Positions 24,900 through 33,749 of a stretch of 64,000 nt of DNA are shown piece after piece. Under the pieces are notes generated by a model. It was not told where the DNA came from. It saw nothing but the letters and a program-made list of their open reading frames with translations, and made no database searches. Every line of letters starts with the position of its first letter. Positions within the stretch are counted from its first letter, which is position 1. The stretch lies in assembly GCA_910578075.1 (NCBI GenBank), contig CAJTPK010000005.1, forward strand, positions 1 to 64,000, read 5' to 3'. The translations under genes were made by a program, and so were the position numbers. The stretch is from an uncultured Muribaculaceae bacterium (lineage in GTDB: Bacteria > Bacteroidota > Bacteroidia > Bacteroidales > Muribaculaceae).

Positions 24900-26516
24900 G
24901 TGGAAACAAAGTATATTTTCGTCACAGGCGGAGTTGTCTCTTCCCTCGGAAAAGGCATTATTTCATCATCTCTTGCACGCCTGCTCCTCTCCAGAGGTTA
25001 TCGGGTAACAATCCAGAAATTTGATCCCTACATCAACATAGACCCAGGCACGCTCAATCCCTATGAGCATGGGGAATGCTATGTGACGGTCGACGGGCAC
25101 GAGGCAGATCTCGACCTCGGTCACTACGAGCGGTTTACCAATATCGAGACCACCCGCGCCAACAATGTCACGACAGGCAGGATATATCAGGCTGTCATCG
25201 ACAAAGAGCGCCGTGGAGACTATCTCGGCAAGACCGTTCAGATAATACCGCACATAACAGATGAGATAAAGCGGAATGTCAAAAGTCTCGGCAACACCGG
25301 CAACTTCGATTTTGTCATCACAGAAATAGGCGGCACTGTCGGAGACATTGAATCCACCCCTTTTCTTGAGGCTGTCCGACAATTGAAATGGGAACTTGGA
25401 AAGAACGCGCTAAGCATCCATCTTACATATGTACCCTATCTCAAAGCTGCAAAAGAACTCAAGACAAAACCCACCCAACATTCCGTAAAACAGCTGCAGG
25501 CAATAGGCATACAGCCGGATATCCTCATCCTGCGAACCGAGAAAGATATTCCTCCCGCCATGCGTCGAAAGGTAGCGCAATTCTGCAACGTGGCTCCCGA
25601 AGCGGTTATCCAGAGCATCGACGCATCTACCATATATAAAGTGCCACTCATGATGCACGAGCAGGGACTCGACAATCTCGTGCTCAACCTCACCAATACG
25701 GAAAGCATAGGCGAACCGGATCACGCAGCATGGAATGAATTCCTACGCAAGCTCGAAACCGCATCCGAGACTGTAACCATAGGTCTTGTGGGGAAATACG
25801 TGGAACTTCAGGACGCTTACAAATCAATCAATGAATCTTTGATGCAAGCCGCAACCTATTGCGACCGGAAGCTAAACCTCGTTTATATCCATTCCGAGAA
25901 GCTCACGGATGCTGATGTGGAGGAGAAACTTTCAGGAATGGATGGAATCATAATTGCACCCGGATTCGGGCAACGAGGTATCGAGGGAAAGTTCATAGCA
26001 CTCAGATGGTGCCGTGAACATGACATGCCCACATTCGGAATATGCTTGGGAATGCAGTGTATGGTCATAGAATTTGCCCGCAATGTGCTCGGACTTCAAA
26101 ATGCCAATTCCACTGAGATGGATCCACACACGCCGCATAACGTCATTGATCTGATGGAGGAACAGAAAAGCATCTCAAACCTCGGAGGCACCATGCGTCT
26201 CGGAGCATACGAATGCCGTCTTAAGGATGGTTCAATCCCGGCTGAGGCATACGGTTCAACAACTGTAAGGGAGCGTCACCGCCACCGCTTTGAATTCAAC
26301 AGCGAATACCGCGATGAATTCGAGAAAGCCGGTCTGGAATGCGTGGGAGAAAACCCCGGAACAGGATTGGTGGAAGTTGTGCAGATTCCATCACTGACGT
26401 GGTTCGTGGGCACTCAATATCACCCTGAATACCGCTCAACAGTCCTTAATCCTAACCCGCTGTTCATATCCTTCATTAAGGCTGCCATAACCCGAGATGC
26501 CCATAAAGAAGCCTGA
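24900..26516 (+). CDS. pyrG: CTP synthase
   Basis: 538 aa from a GTG start, fixed by the conserved KYIFVTGGVVSSLGKGI opening. The N-terminal amidoligase domain has the P-loop-like region and DPYINIDPGTLNPYEHGE. The C-terminal glutaminase domain has the Cys nucleophile in FGICLGMQCMVIE near residue 385 and the His-Glu pair in QYHPEYRS. It makes CTP from UTP, ATP and glutamine. Monocistronic with its own promoter. Confidence 0.97.
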   Translation: METKYIFVTGGVVSSLGKGIISSSLARLLLSRGYRVTIQKFDPYINIDPGTLNPYEHGECYVTVDGHEADLDLGHYERFTNIETTRANNVTTGRIYQAVIDKERRGDYLGKTVQIIPHITDEIKRNVKSLGNTGNFDFVITEIGGTVGDIESTPFLEAVRQLKWELGKNALSIHLTYVPYLKAAKELKTKPTQHSVKQLQAIGIQPDILILRTEKDIPPAMRRKVAQFCNVAPEAVIQSIDASTIYKVPLMMHEQGLDNLVLNLTNTESIGEPDHAAWNEFLRKLETASETVTIGLVGKYVELQDAYKSINESLMQAATYCDRKLNLVYIHSEKLTDADVEEKLSGMDGIIIAPGFGQRGIEGKFIALRWCREHDMPTFGICLGMQCMVIEFARNVLGLQNANSTEMDPHTPHNVIDLMEEQKSISNLGGTMRLGAYECRLKDGSIPAEAYGSTTVRERHRHRFEFNSEYRDEFEKAGLECVGENPGTGLVEVVQIPSLTWFVGTQYHPEYRSTVLNPNPLFISFIKAAITRDAHKEA

Positions 26517-26530
26517 GCAGCGCGGTAGGG

Positions 26531-26561
26531 TTGCAAAATCCATGAATTTGAATTAACTTTG
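26531..26561 (+). promoter_or_regulatory. yidC promoter
   Basis: TTG at 26531-26533 and TAACTTTG at 26554-26561, 20 bp apart, 49 bp before the yidC start. Confidence 0.7.
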
Positions 26562-26610
26562 CAGTTCATAAGCAACTTTTAAATAGACAACTTCATAACA
26601 ATTCCAGTTG

Positions 26611-28707
26611 ATGGATAAGAATACGCTTAACGGCCTGCTGTGTATGCTCGCCGTCTTCCTGATCTTCATGTGGCTTCAGCCCAAGAATACAGACAACGCC
26701 GACAAGACGATGTCTTCAGACTCTTCACAGGGCACACCTATCGCCACAGTGGTTGACTCTCTCAGTTCTACGGAACGCGAATGGCTTGTAAAAAACATCG
26801 TTGACAACGGTGTGCCCGAGACACTCAGCGATTCCACCCGTGCCTACCGTCTTACCCAAGGTCCGGTAAACCTCACCCTTGCCGGCGACTCCATATGGGG
26901 CACCGTGGAGGTTGATGGCGAGAAACTCGCATGGGGCGATGTAGCCCGCGGTGACAAGAGAATTGGAATCGACCGCCAACGCAAGGCTATCGCAGCAGTG
27001 AAAGGTCTTTCAGAATCACTCGGGAAATATGGCAAATTCTCACGATTCCTTGCCGGTTCTGACTCCAAAACTTTGCTTGAGAATGACGTGCTTAAACTTG
27101 AACTCAGTGCCAAATCCGGTTCAATAACCAGAGCTGAACTCAAGAAATACGACACCGAATATTCTTCCGATGAGACAGAGAAGCGCAAGGAGAAAGTGGT
27201 TATCTTCGAAGGTGACCGCAACCGTTTCAATTTCCAGCTCCCTTTGCCACAGCCGGTAGAGACAGCAGACCTTTACTTCACCCCGCGTCAACTCAATGAT
27301 TCCACCGTGCTCATGGCACTTGAAATGGGAGAAGGCGCGTACTGGGGTATTGAATATACTCTCCCCAAGGGCGAAGATTACATAGTGAAGATGCGTGTTG
27401 TGCAGAAAGGCATGGCACCTATCGTGCAGAGCAACGCCAGAAACCTCGGTCTCGACTGGCAGCAGGATATCCACCGTCAGGAGAAGGGCCGCATGTTCGA
27501 GGAGCGCAATTCCGGATTATATTATAAATTCGCAGGCGGTTCCGTGGAACATCTCTCGGAAGCCAAGAATGATTCAGAGGAGCGTCAGGCAAAAGTGCGC
27601 TGGATCGGTTTCAAAAACCAGTTCTTCTCCACAGTGATGATCGCCGACCGTCCGTTCAATATCGCCGACTTCTCATCTGAGGTGCTCAAAGGACAGGATT
27701 ACCTCAAGAGCCTTACAGCAGCAGCAATTGTGAACGACTATGACTGGAATTCCGAGAACCCGGTGAATTTCCACCTTTTTATCGGTCCGAATCTCTATCC
27801 GCTTCTTTCTCATCTTGATAAGGAAGTGGCTGTAGGCGAAGATCTCAACATGACAAAACTGATTCCTCTCGGATGGAGTCTATTCCGCTGGATCAACACA
27901 GGAGTGGTAATCCCCGTATTCACATTCCTCGGCAAATTCATTTCCAATTACGGCATAATTATTCTTCTGCTTACACTCTTCATAAAACTCATACTCTTCC
28001 CTCTCACATACAAGAGCTACAAGAGTCAGGCGAAGATGCGTGTGCTTGCTCCGGACATCAAGGCTATCAACGACAAATACCCCGGACCGGAAAACGCCAT
28101 GACACGCCAGCAGAAAACAATGGCTCTATATTCCAAGGCAGGAGCAAGCCCGATGTCGGGATGCCTTCCGATGCTTCTGCAGATGCCGATTCTTTTCGCG
28201 ATGTTCAGCTTCTTCCCCAGCTGCATCGAGCTCCGCGGGCAAAGCTTCCTCTGGGCGCATGACCTCTCAGCTCCGGATGCCATCATTTCCTGGAGCGGCA
28301 ACATCCCGTTGGTGACAGAATATTTCGGAAACCACATCTCCCTCTTCTGTCTGCTGATGACAGCCACCAATATCATCTACACCTACATCAACATGCAGAA
28401 CCAACCGAGCACTATGCCCGGAATGAAATGGATGATGTATCTGATGCCGGTATTCTTCCTCGTGTTCTTCAACAACTACGCGGCTGGTCTCTCATACTAT
28501 TATTTCCTCTCACTTCTCATCACCATCATCCAGACATATGCATTCCGTTATATCATCAAGGAAGAGGATGTGAGAAAAGCCATGGCTGAATCCGCTAAGA
28601 AACCCCGTAAGAAATCCGGATTCATGGCGCGTCTTGAGGAGATGCAACGCCAACAGCAGGCGATGCTCCGCGAGCAGCAGAAACAGCAGCGAGGTGGCAA
28701 ACGCTGA
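26611..28707 (+). CDS. yidC: Membrane protein insertase YidC
   Basis: 698 aa from ATG at 26611 (an adjacent TTG in frame is ignored). An N-terminal membrane anchor (LNGLLCMLAVFLIFMWL) is followed by a large periplasmic beta domain of about 340 residues. The conserved insertase core has segments at LFRWINTGVVIPVF, NYGIIILLLTLFIKLILFPL, SPMSGCLPMLLQMPILFAMF and the last two TM helices through YAAGLSYYYFLSLLIT. The tail is basic and Gln-rich (RQQQAMLREQQKQQRGGKR), as expected for ribosome contact. It inserts inner-membrane proteins with or without SecYEG. Followed 15 bp later by a polyferredoxin gene. Confidence 0.96.
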   Translation: MDKNTLNGLLCMLAVFLIFMWLQPKNTDNADKTMSSDSSQGTPIATVVDSLSSTEREWLVKNIVDNGVPETLSDSTRAYRLTQGPVNLTLAGDSIWGTVEVDGEKLAWGDVARGDKRIGIDRQRKAIAAVKGLSESLGKYGKFSRFLAGSDSKTLLENDVLKLELSAKSGSITRAELKKYDTEYSSDETEKRKEKVVIFEGDRNRFNFQLPLPQPVETADLYFTPRQLNDSTVLMALEMGEGAYWGIEYTLPKGEDYIVKMRVVQKGMAPIVQSNARNLGLDWQQDIHRQEKGRMFEERNSGLYYKFAGGSVEHLSEAKNDSEERQAKVRWIGFKNQFFSTVMIADRPFNIADFSSEVLKGQDYLKSLTAAAIVNDYDWNSENPVNFHLFIGPNLYPLLSHLDKEVAVGEDLNMTKLIPLGWSLFRWINTGVVIPVFTFLGKFISNYGIIILLLTLFIKLILFPLTYKSYKSQAKMRVLAPDIKAINDKYPGPENAMTRQQKTMALYSKAGASPMSGCLPMLLQMPILFAMFSFFPSCIELRGQSFLWAHDLSAPDAIISWSGNIPLVTEYFGNHISLFCLLMTATNIIYTYINMQNQPSTMPGMKWMMYLMPVFFLVFFNNYAAGLSYYYFLSLLITIIQTYAFRYIIKEEDVRKAMAESAKKPRKKSGFMARLEEMQRQQQAMLREQQKQQRGGKR

Positions 28708-28722
28708 TAAAACCGAATAAGA

Positions 28723-29544
28723 GTGAAACAAATACGGATATTCCGTCTGTTTCTGGCGATTATGTTTTTCATCGCCACTGTGGCCTACCTTATTATCGGG
28801 CCCCAGATACACCCTATGGCCGTAGTGTCGCGGAAAGCACAGATTCTTCTGTCTGCCGGCACCACGGCCATAGGTGCCTTATTGGTGTGGCTTGTACTTA
28901 CATTTGTTTTTGGCAGGATATATTGCTCAACGGTATGCCCTATAGGCACTCTATCCGACATTTTTATCCGTCTACGCAGAAATTTCCCACGCATTGGGAA
29001 ACCATTCTCTTACCGTCCTGCAAAGCGATGGTCAATACACATCGTCCTGATATACGTGATATGCATCCTCGCCGGCATTGTGGCAGTTCCATACCTCATT
29101 GAGCCATGGAATATAATGCGCAATATCGCCTCGATCTTCAATCCGTCGGCAGTAGAGATGACATGGATCAATCTCGGGGTTGGTGGAGTTACAGGAATAA
29201 TAGCCGGTGCGGTCTCATTCCTGTTCATCGCCATATATTCATTGCTAAGAGGCAGGGAGTTCTGTACAGATGTATGCCCGCTCGGCTCCGCAATGGGATT
29301 GCTCCATGAGCATAACATATACCACATTGAGATTGATCCCGACCGCTGCACATCATGCGGGGCATGCGAAGAGGTGTGCAAGGCATCATGCATAAAGATA
29401 GTGAGCAGGCATGTCGACAACTCACGCTGCGTCCGCTGCTTCGATTGCCTGGCGGTATGTCCTGACGATGCCATTCATTATCAGGCAAACAGGCACCGCC
29501 CTGCCACCCCATTGTTTCATAAAACCAAAGAAACCGGAATATGA
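28723..29544 (+). CDS. 4Fe-4S polyferredoxin membrane protein (NapH/CcoG-like)
   Basis: 273 aa from GTG at 28723. Four to five membrane helices are interleaved with Cys motifs: CSTVCPIG after helix 2 and FCTDVCPLG after the last helix. The cytosolic C-terminus has two ferredoxin clusters, CTSCGACEEVC..C and CVRCFDCLAVCP. This is the layout of NapH, CcoG and NosR-type electron carriers. The redox partner is unknown; no reductase lies nearby. It overlaps thyA by 4 bp (ATGA), which ties it to thymidylate synthesis at least in expression. Confidence 0.85.
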   Translation: MKQIRIFRLFLAIMFFIATVAYLIIGPQIHPMAVVSRKAQILLSAGTTAIGALLVWLVLTFVFGRIYCSTVCPIGTLSDIFIRLRRNFPRIGKPFSYRPAKRWSIHIVLIYVICILAGIVAVPYLIEPWNIMRNIASIFNPSAVEMTWINLGVGGVTGIIAGAVSFLFIAIYSLLRGREFCTDVCPLGSAMGLLHEHNIYHIEIDPDRCTSCGACEEVCKASCIKIVSRHVDNSRCVRCFDCLAVCPDDAIHYQANRHRPATPLFHKTKETGI

Positions 29545-30335
29545 CACCATATCTCGAACTTATCCAGCATATTCTCCGGAACGGACACCGCAAGGAAGAC
29601 CGCACCGGAACAGGCACAATATCCACATTCGGATACCAGATGCGTTTTGACTTAAGCAAAGGTTTCCCTCTGCTCACAACAAAGAAAGTGCATTTGAAAA
29701 GTATAATATACGAACTGCTCTGGTTTCTGAAAGGCGACACCAACGTGCATTATCTCCAGGAGCATGGCGTAAGGATATGGAATGAATGGGCTGATCCGGA
29801 TGGAGATCTCGGACACATCTACGGTTACCAGTGGAGATCCTGGCCCGACTATGAAGGGGGATTCATCGACCAGATATCCGATGCAGTGAAAGCAATAAAG
29901 GAGAACCCTGACTCACGCCGCATCATAGTGAGCGCATGGAATGTGGCTGACCTTAAGAATATGAATCTGCCGCCATGCCACGCTTTCTTCCAGTTTTATG
30001 TATCAGAGGGTAAATTGTCGCTACAGCTATATCAGCGAAGCGCGGATTGTTTTCTTGGCGTTCCATTCAACATCGCAAGCTATGCTCTCCTCTGCATGAT
30101 GATGGCCCAGGCATGCGGTCTTGAGCCCGGGGATTTCATCCATACTCTCGGAGACGCACATATCTACACAAATCATCTTGACCAGGTGCACGAACAGCTG
30201 ACCCGCGAACCGCGCGAACTCCCCCGCATGATTATAAACCCCGATGTGAAGTCAATCTTCGATTTCAAATATGAGGACTTCACCCTTACAGGCTACGATC
30301 CTCACCCAGCTATCAAAGGTGTTGTATCAGTCTGA
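29541..30335 (+). CDS. thyA: Thymidylate synthase
   Basis: 264 aa, the standard length. It methylates dUMP to dTMP with methylene-tetrahydrofolate. Marks are RTGTGTISTFGYQMRF, LLWFLKGDTNVHYLQ, the RRIIVSAWN block, the catalytic Cys in LPPCHAFFQF and QRSADCFLGVPFNIASYALL. In many Bacteroidales thyA is followed by folA (dihydrofolate reductase); here the next gene is a convergent LacI regulator, 20 bp away. Confidence 0.97.
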   Translation: MTPYLELIQHILRNGHRKEDRTGTGTISTFGYQMRFDLSKGFPLLTTKKVHLKSIIYELLWFLKGDTNVHYLQEHGVRIWNEWADPDGDLGHIYGYQWRSWPDYEGGFIDQISDAVKAIKENPDSRRIIVSAWNVADLKNMNLPPCHAFFQFYVSEGKLSLQLYQRSADCFLGVPFNIASYALLCMMMAQACGLEPGDFIHTLGDAHIYTNHLDQVHEQLTREPRELPRMIINPDVKSIFDFKYEDFTLTGYDPHPAIKGVVSV

Positions 30336-30355
30336 GACTACCGAATTTACCATTT

Positions 30356-31375
30356 TCAGTCTGAAATCCTGCCGTGTGTTGAAGCTCGCAATTTGATCTG
30401 AGCCTCAACCGTTGTGTCAGTATACTCGTTTTTAGGATGCTTGATCATATTGACAAGCATCTCTGCGGCTATGCGCCCCATCTCCTCAAGCGGAGTCTCT
30501 ACGGATGTCAGCTGAGGATGTACCATCTCCGACAAAGCGGAGCCGGTAAACGCTGCGACAGCAACTTCATCAGGCACTCTGACTCCCTTCTCCATCAGAC
30601 GGTTCATCACACCTATGGCAACAAGTTCGTTCATCGCGAACACGGCATCAAACTCTATACCATCGGAAAGGAGTCTGTCTGCCACATTGCGACCTGCCTC
30701 CATATCCACACCGCCGTCAATCTGCAATTCATCACACACCGGGATGCCGAATTTACCCATGACAGCCGAATAAGCTTTATCAAGATCCCTGACTTCGCTG
30801 CTGAGTTTAGGACCCTTCACGTTCACAATCCGTCGCCTGCCGCTGCAAACAAGATGATCTACAAGGTAAAAACCCTTGTCATAGCTATTGACACATATAA
30901 CAGGAGCATTCACGCCATCGAGAGAGCTGCGCAGAAACACCATCGGTCTGCCTGATTCATGAAGCTTACGAAACAAATCAAGATTATCTGCATTGTTGCA
31001 ATGGGCAACAATCACGCCGTCAAGCATCGAATCCTCTATCATATTAAGATACTCACGCTCTATTGCAGGATCATTGTCGGCATCACACGTAACCACATAG
31101 ATATTCTTCTCCCTCATCACACTATTTATGCCCTTAAGTATCTTCGTGGCATAAGGAGTTATCATCTGATCCACCATGACTGCAATCGACTGGCTGCGTC
31201 CGGTGCGCAGATTGGCAGCAACTTCATTGCGGGTATAACCCATCTCTTTTGCGGTTGCGAAAATTCGATCTTTCGTCTCCTTACGTATATTCTTATCATC
31301 CGCGAGGGCCCGCGACACAGTCGAAACCGACAGGCTGAGATGATTGGCGATATCTTTGATTGTTACACGTTTCAT
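30356..31375 (-). CDS. LacI-family transcriptional regulator
   Basis: 339 aa from ATG at 31375; a longer frame adds 20 residues ahead of the HTH that no LacI protein has. The HTH is VTIKDIANHLSLSVSTVSRALADDKNI with the hinge LRTGRSQSIAVMV. The effector domain follows, with a periplasmic-binding-protein fold (VTCDADNDPAIEREYLNMI, FDAVFAMNELVAIGVM, HPQLTSVETPLEEMG). The ligand is probably a sugar or nucleoside. No target genes adjoin it, but a perfect palindrome sits in its own promoter, so it probably represses itself and distant genes. Confidence 0.92.
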   Translation of the reverse strand: MKRVTIKDIANHLSLSVSTVSRALADDKNIRKETKDRIFATAKEMGYTRNEVAANLRTGRSQSIAVMVDQMITPYATKILKGINSVMREKNIYVVTCDADNDPAIEREYLNMIEDSMLDGVIVAHCNNADNLDLFRKLHESGRPMVFLRSSLDGVNAPVICVNSYDKGFYLVDHLVCSGRRRIVNVKGPKLSSEVRDLDKAYSAVMGKFGIPVCDELQIDGGVDMEAGRNVADRLLSDGIEFDAVFAMNELVAIGVMNRLMEKGVRVPDEVAVAAFTGSALSEMVHPQLTSVETPLEEMGRIAAEMLVNMIKHPKNEYTDTTVEAQIKLRASTHGRISD

Positions 31376-31446
31376 ACGATTAGAATGATTTTTTATTAAT
31401 ATTTTAACCCGGGCAAGTGATAATTCAATCCACATCCCATCCGATG

Positions 31447-31487
31447 CAAAGATAAGTATTTTTTACCACCATTGCAAATATTTTGCA
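31447..31487 (-). promoter_or_regulatory. Promoter and operator of the LacI-family gene
   Basis: On the minus strand, TTTG at 31478-31475 and TATCTTTG at 31454-31447 are 20 bp apart, with a leader of about 70 nt. A perfect palindrome TGCAAA-TAT-TTTGCA (31473-31487) covers the -33 box. LacI-type proteins bind such symmetrical sites, so this is the likely autorepression operator. Confidence 0.6.
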
Positions 31488-31557
31488 GATTATTTGTTAT
31501 TTTTTATCCAATTGCCATTTTTTCGATATTCCTCACCCCGCACCATTAGTGGATTTG

Positions 31558-31584
31558 TAACGATTGCAGATTTTTCAATCGTTA
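31558..31584. promoter_or_regulatory. Inverted repeat, operator or weak terminator
   Basis: TAACGATTG at 31558-31566 is repeated inverted at 31576-31584 with a 9 bp spacer. It could bind a dimeric regulator or fold as a hairpin. No T-run directly follows, which argues against a terminator. Confidence 0.4.
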
Positions 31585-31711
31585 TAAAATTATTTTTTCT
31601 AATTTTTTAGCGGCAATATTTGGCATATGAATTATTATTTTATTATTTTCGCATACAAACTTTAATACATTTCGCTTCAGAATCATAATAATGGATAATT
31701 AGGTGTAAATA

Positions 31712-31786
31712 AAATTAGGGAACTGATAAATCAGTTTATTAAAGCGCAAGGGGCGGGGATGTCGTGAGACACCCCCGCCCTAATTT
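31712..31786. terminator. Strong GC hairpin in a folded element, terminator or small RNA
   Basis: A 13 bp stem (31751-31763 with 31768-31780, one mismatch, loop GTGA) lies beside a second hairpin AACTGAT-AA-ATCAGTT at 31721-31736. AAATTAGGG at 31712-31720 pairs with CCCTAATTT at 31778-31786, closing both hairpins, but it overlaps the foot of the GC stem by 3 bp. Read leftwards it ends in CCCTAATTTTATTT and would terminate the phytase operon, whose last stop is 83 bp away. Read rightwards it could be a short structured RNA. Confidence 0.55.
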
Positions 31787-31868
31787 ATTTCCGGACCGCC
31801 ATTCGCCACGGCGAGACACCGATTCCGGAGAGTTATATACACATCATATGCACTTAGGTCTAATGCAA

Positions 31869-32294
31869 TTATTTTTCATTTAATGCCTCAAAATAGCAGT
31901 CAGCAATTACAAGCCACTCCTCAAGTGTACCCTGCGTGGTATAACCCTTCTCTTTTTCCGGATCTCCCAGTTCGCGGGAAGCGACATCTTCGGTGAGCGT
32001 GACAACCACCGGCGGCACATCCACTCCCGGTGTGTAAAAATCCTTAAGGCTCACTCCGGAGCGATCCTCCTCAATAAGATACAGTATACGGTTATATCTG
32101 TACAGACCGGTAATTCGGGCTGTCCGTTCTTTCCCGCCGTCTTCGCTATGATGAAGAATCTCTGGCAAGAAATGGAAAACCGCCTGGGAATTATCCCATA
32201 TTATGGCTCCTATACCTTTGTCCTTCATATTCTCCATGATACCTGTTTTTGCATTGTCGAGCAATACAGCAACATCTTTCTTTGTGTTTTCCAT
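31869..32294 (-). CDS. Conserved-looking hypothetical protein
   Basis: 141 aa, soluble and acidic with no signal peptide. It opens with a helix rich in Lys and Asp (DVAVLLDNAKTGIMENMKDKG), then mixed strands with GLYRYNRILYLIEEDRSG, and a C-terminal helix EEWLVIADCYFEALNEK. I recognise no family. It starts 19 bp after the phytase stop and is almost certainly in that operon, but being cytosolic it need not act on the same substrate. Confidence 0.7.
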   Translation of the reverse strand: MENTKKDVAVLLDNAKTGIMENMKDKGIGAIIWDNSQAVFHFLPEILHHSEDGGKERTARITGLYRYNRILYLIEEDRSGVSLKDFYTPGVDVPPVVVTLTEDVASRELGDPEKEKGYTTQGTLEEWLVIADCYFEALNEK

Positions 32295-32313
32295 AATTAT
32301 ATTTTTTAATCCT

Positions 32314-33606
32314 TTAATTATTCAATTCATTCATCAGACTCATCCAATAATCTTTCAAATCTTTCCATCTAACCACTTCCCCTTTTCCAGGCATAGGAGA
32401 GATATTCCTGCCGTTCAGTCTCACCGAGGCATAGATATCACCGCTTTTCCCGCGTAACAGGATTATAGCGAGATTGGCAGCGAGCGGTGTGATCCGCTGG
32501 ATCTGCCATGTATCCGGGAGGCTTTCATAATCGTCGGTCATTGCATAACAACCCGGAAGCCTCATAAGTGAGAACAAGGGCAGCAATGTCTCGGCATGAC
32601 CGAAATATCCATGCGCACGCACATCATCGCCATTCCCCGTAACTGCCGCATCTATATCAGCGATTATACGTTCAAGCAATGGGGAACTCGCCTCTCCCGC
32701 AAGGTCGTTTATTGTATTGATGTTGTTCCGGAGATAATGCAGCATATTGGAGGCAAGCCAACATCCCTGATATTCATCCTCACTCATATATTCCGTAGTA
32801 GGGGCCGGCAAGCCGGAGGCGAGATTAGCCTGCAGGAGTCCGTACATACTCATTGTCAGATGACGAAGATGCTGTCTGTCCTCTTCATATCCACGGACAA
32901 AAAGGCGGCGGGCAGGGGCATCCGACACATGCCGCTTCAAGAAATCTTCATAAACCTCAACCCAGGCGCCATCCTCACGATACCGAGCATAAGCTGTGTC
33001 AGCGACAAAACAACGCAGCAGCGAGTCATTCTGATGTCCGGAAGCTGCAAACAGCTCAAGATGCTTATTGGGAATCTCGAGGGCATGCATGAACTGATAC
33101 ATAGTCATCACCACGCGCGGCACATACGTGGATTTAGACTCCATCTTGCCATTTCTGAACAATTCCGGTAACATCCTGGCCATATCTGAGCCAAGACGCT
33201 CCTCTTCCCCAACACCAACAGGTGAAAGTAGCCCCCAGCGCCCATCTGTATTAGATGAGATTTTGCGCATCATATCCAGGAAAGACTTGCCATCGGCAGT
33301 CAGCTTATCTTTCGCCTCAGCCTCATGCAATGCTTTTGAAATCAATTCTATTTTCTTGGGAGATGACAAGAATCGCGCGCCATGACGCGCAGTGTAGCTG
33401 AGATAGAAAGGCTTGAGACTGTCAACCCATGCCACAGTGGAGTCACAACGGGAGAAATCATAAGGCATCATAGATCCGCTGTAGATATCAGGCAAAGGTT
33501 CATGCCGCGTGTATCTCACTCTTATCTCACACATTGCCGGAACTGCCGCCGACACCATCACAAGACCCAACAGGGCCGTCTTTATAAAATTAATTCGTTT
33601 TTTCAT
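32314..33606 (-). CDS. Secreted histidine phosphatase, MINPP-type phytase
   Basis: 430 aa with a signal peptide (FIKTALLGLVMVSAAVPAMC). The clade-2 histidine phosphatase motif is YTARHGARF near residue 72, with the nucleophilic His. The proton-donor motif is GHAETLLPLFSLM near 335, where HAE replaces the HD of ordinary phytases. That is the hallmark of multiple inositol polyphosphate phosphatases such as the enzyme of Bacteroides thetaiotaomicron, which degrade phytate. Export to the periplasm is likely, with possible vesicle packaging as in that species. First gene of a two-gene unit. Confidence 0.87.
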   Translation of the reverse strand: MKKRINFIKTALLGLVMVSAAVPAMCEIRVRYTRHEPLPDIYSGSMMPYDFSRCDSTVAWVDSLKPFYLSYTARHGARFLSSPKKIELISKALHEAEAKDKLTADGKSFLDMMRKISSNTDGRWGLLSPVGVGEEERLGSDMARMLPELFRNGKMESKSTYVPRVVMTMYQFMHALEIPNKHLELFAASGHQNDSLLRCFVADTAYARYREDGAWVEVYEDFLKRHVSDAPARRLFVRGYEEDRQHLRHLTMSMYGLLQANLASGLPAPTTEYMSEDEYQGCWLASNMLHYLRNNINTINDLAGEASSPLLERIIADIDAAVTGNGDDVRAHGYFGHAETLLPLFSLMRLPGCYAMTDDYESLPDTWQIQRITPLAANLAIILLRGKSGDIYASVRLNGRNISPMPGKGEVVRWKDLKDYWMSLMNELNN

Positions 33607-33716
33607 AACCTTGGGATATACAGTTTTATGGATTTGGAGTTCTCCTCTCAGTCAGAGACACTCCACCCTATATTCATATAATCTTAAAGTCTCCCGATTT
33701 GTTTTATTTTTTTTAT

Positions 33717-33724
33717 TAATTTTG
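33717..33724 (+). promoter_or_regulatory. folD -7 box
   Basis: TAATTTTG at 33717-33724, 26 bp before folD. A TTTG lies at 33698-33701, but the spacing of 15 bp is short. Confidence 0.5.
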
Positions 33725-33749
33725 CAGTCTGATAATTAAATCTTGAGAC

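Larger units (their letters stand above)
31376..31868. other. Regulatory intergenic region
   Basis: 493 bp without a gene. It contains the leftward lacI-type promoter and palindrome (31447-31487), a 9 bp inverted repeat (31558-31584), an AATATTTG box near 31614-31621, and a folded element at 31712-31786. The rest is AT-rich apart from 31787-31830. Confidence 0.6.

Noticed and set aside
31376..31435. 20-residue N-terminal extension of the LacI-family regulator
   Set aside because: The HTH of this family begins within a few residues of the start; the ATG at 31375 fits exactly.
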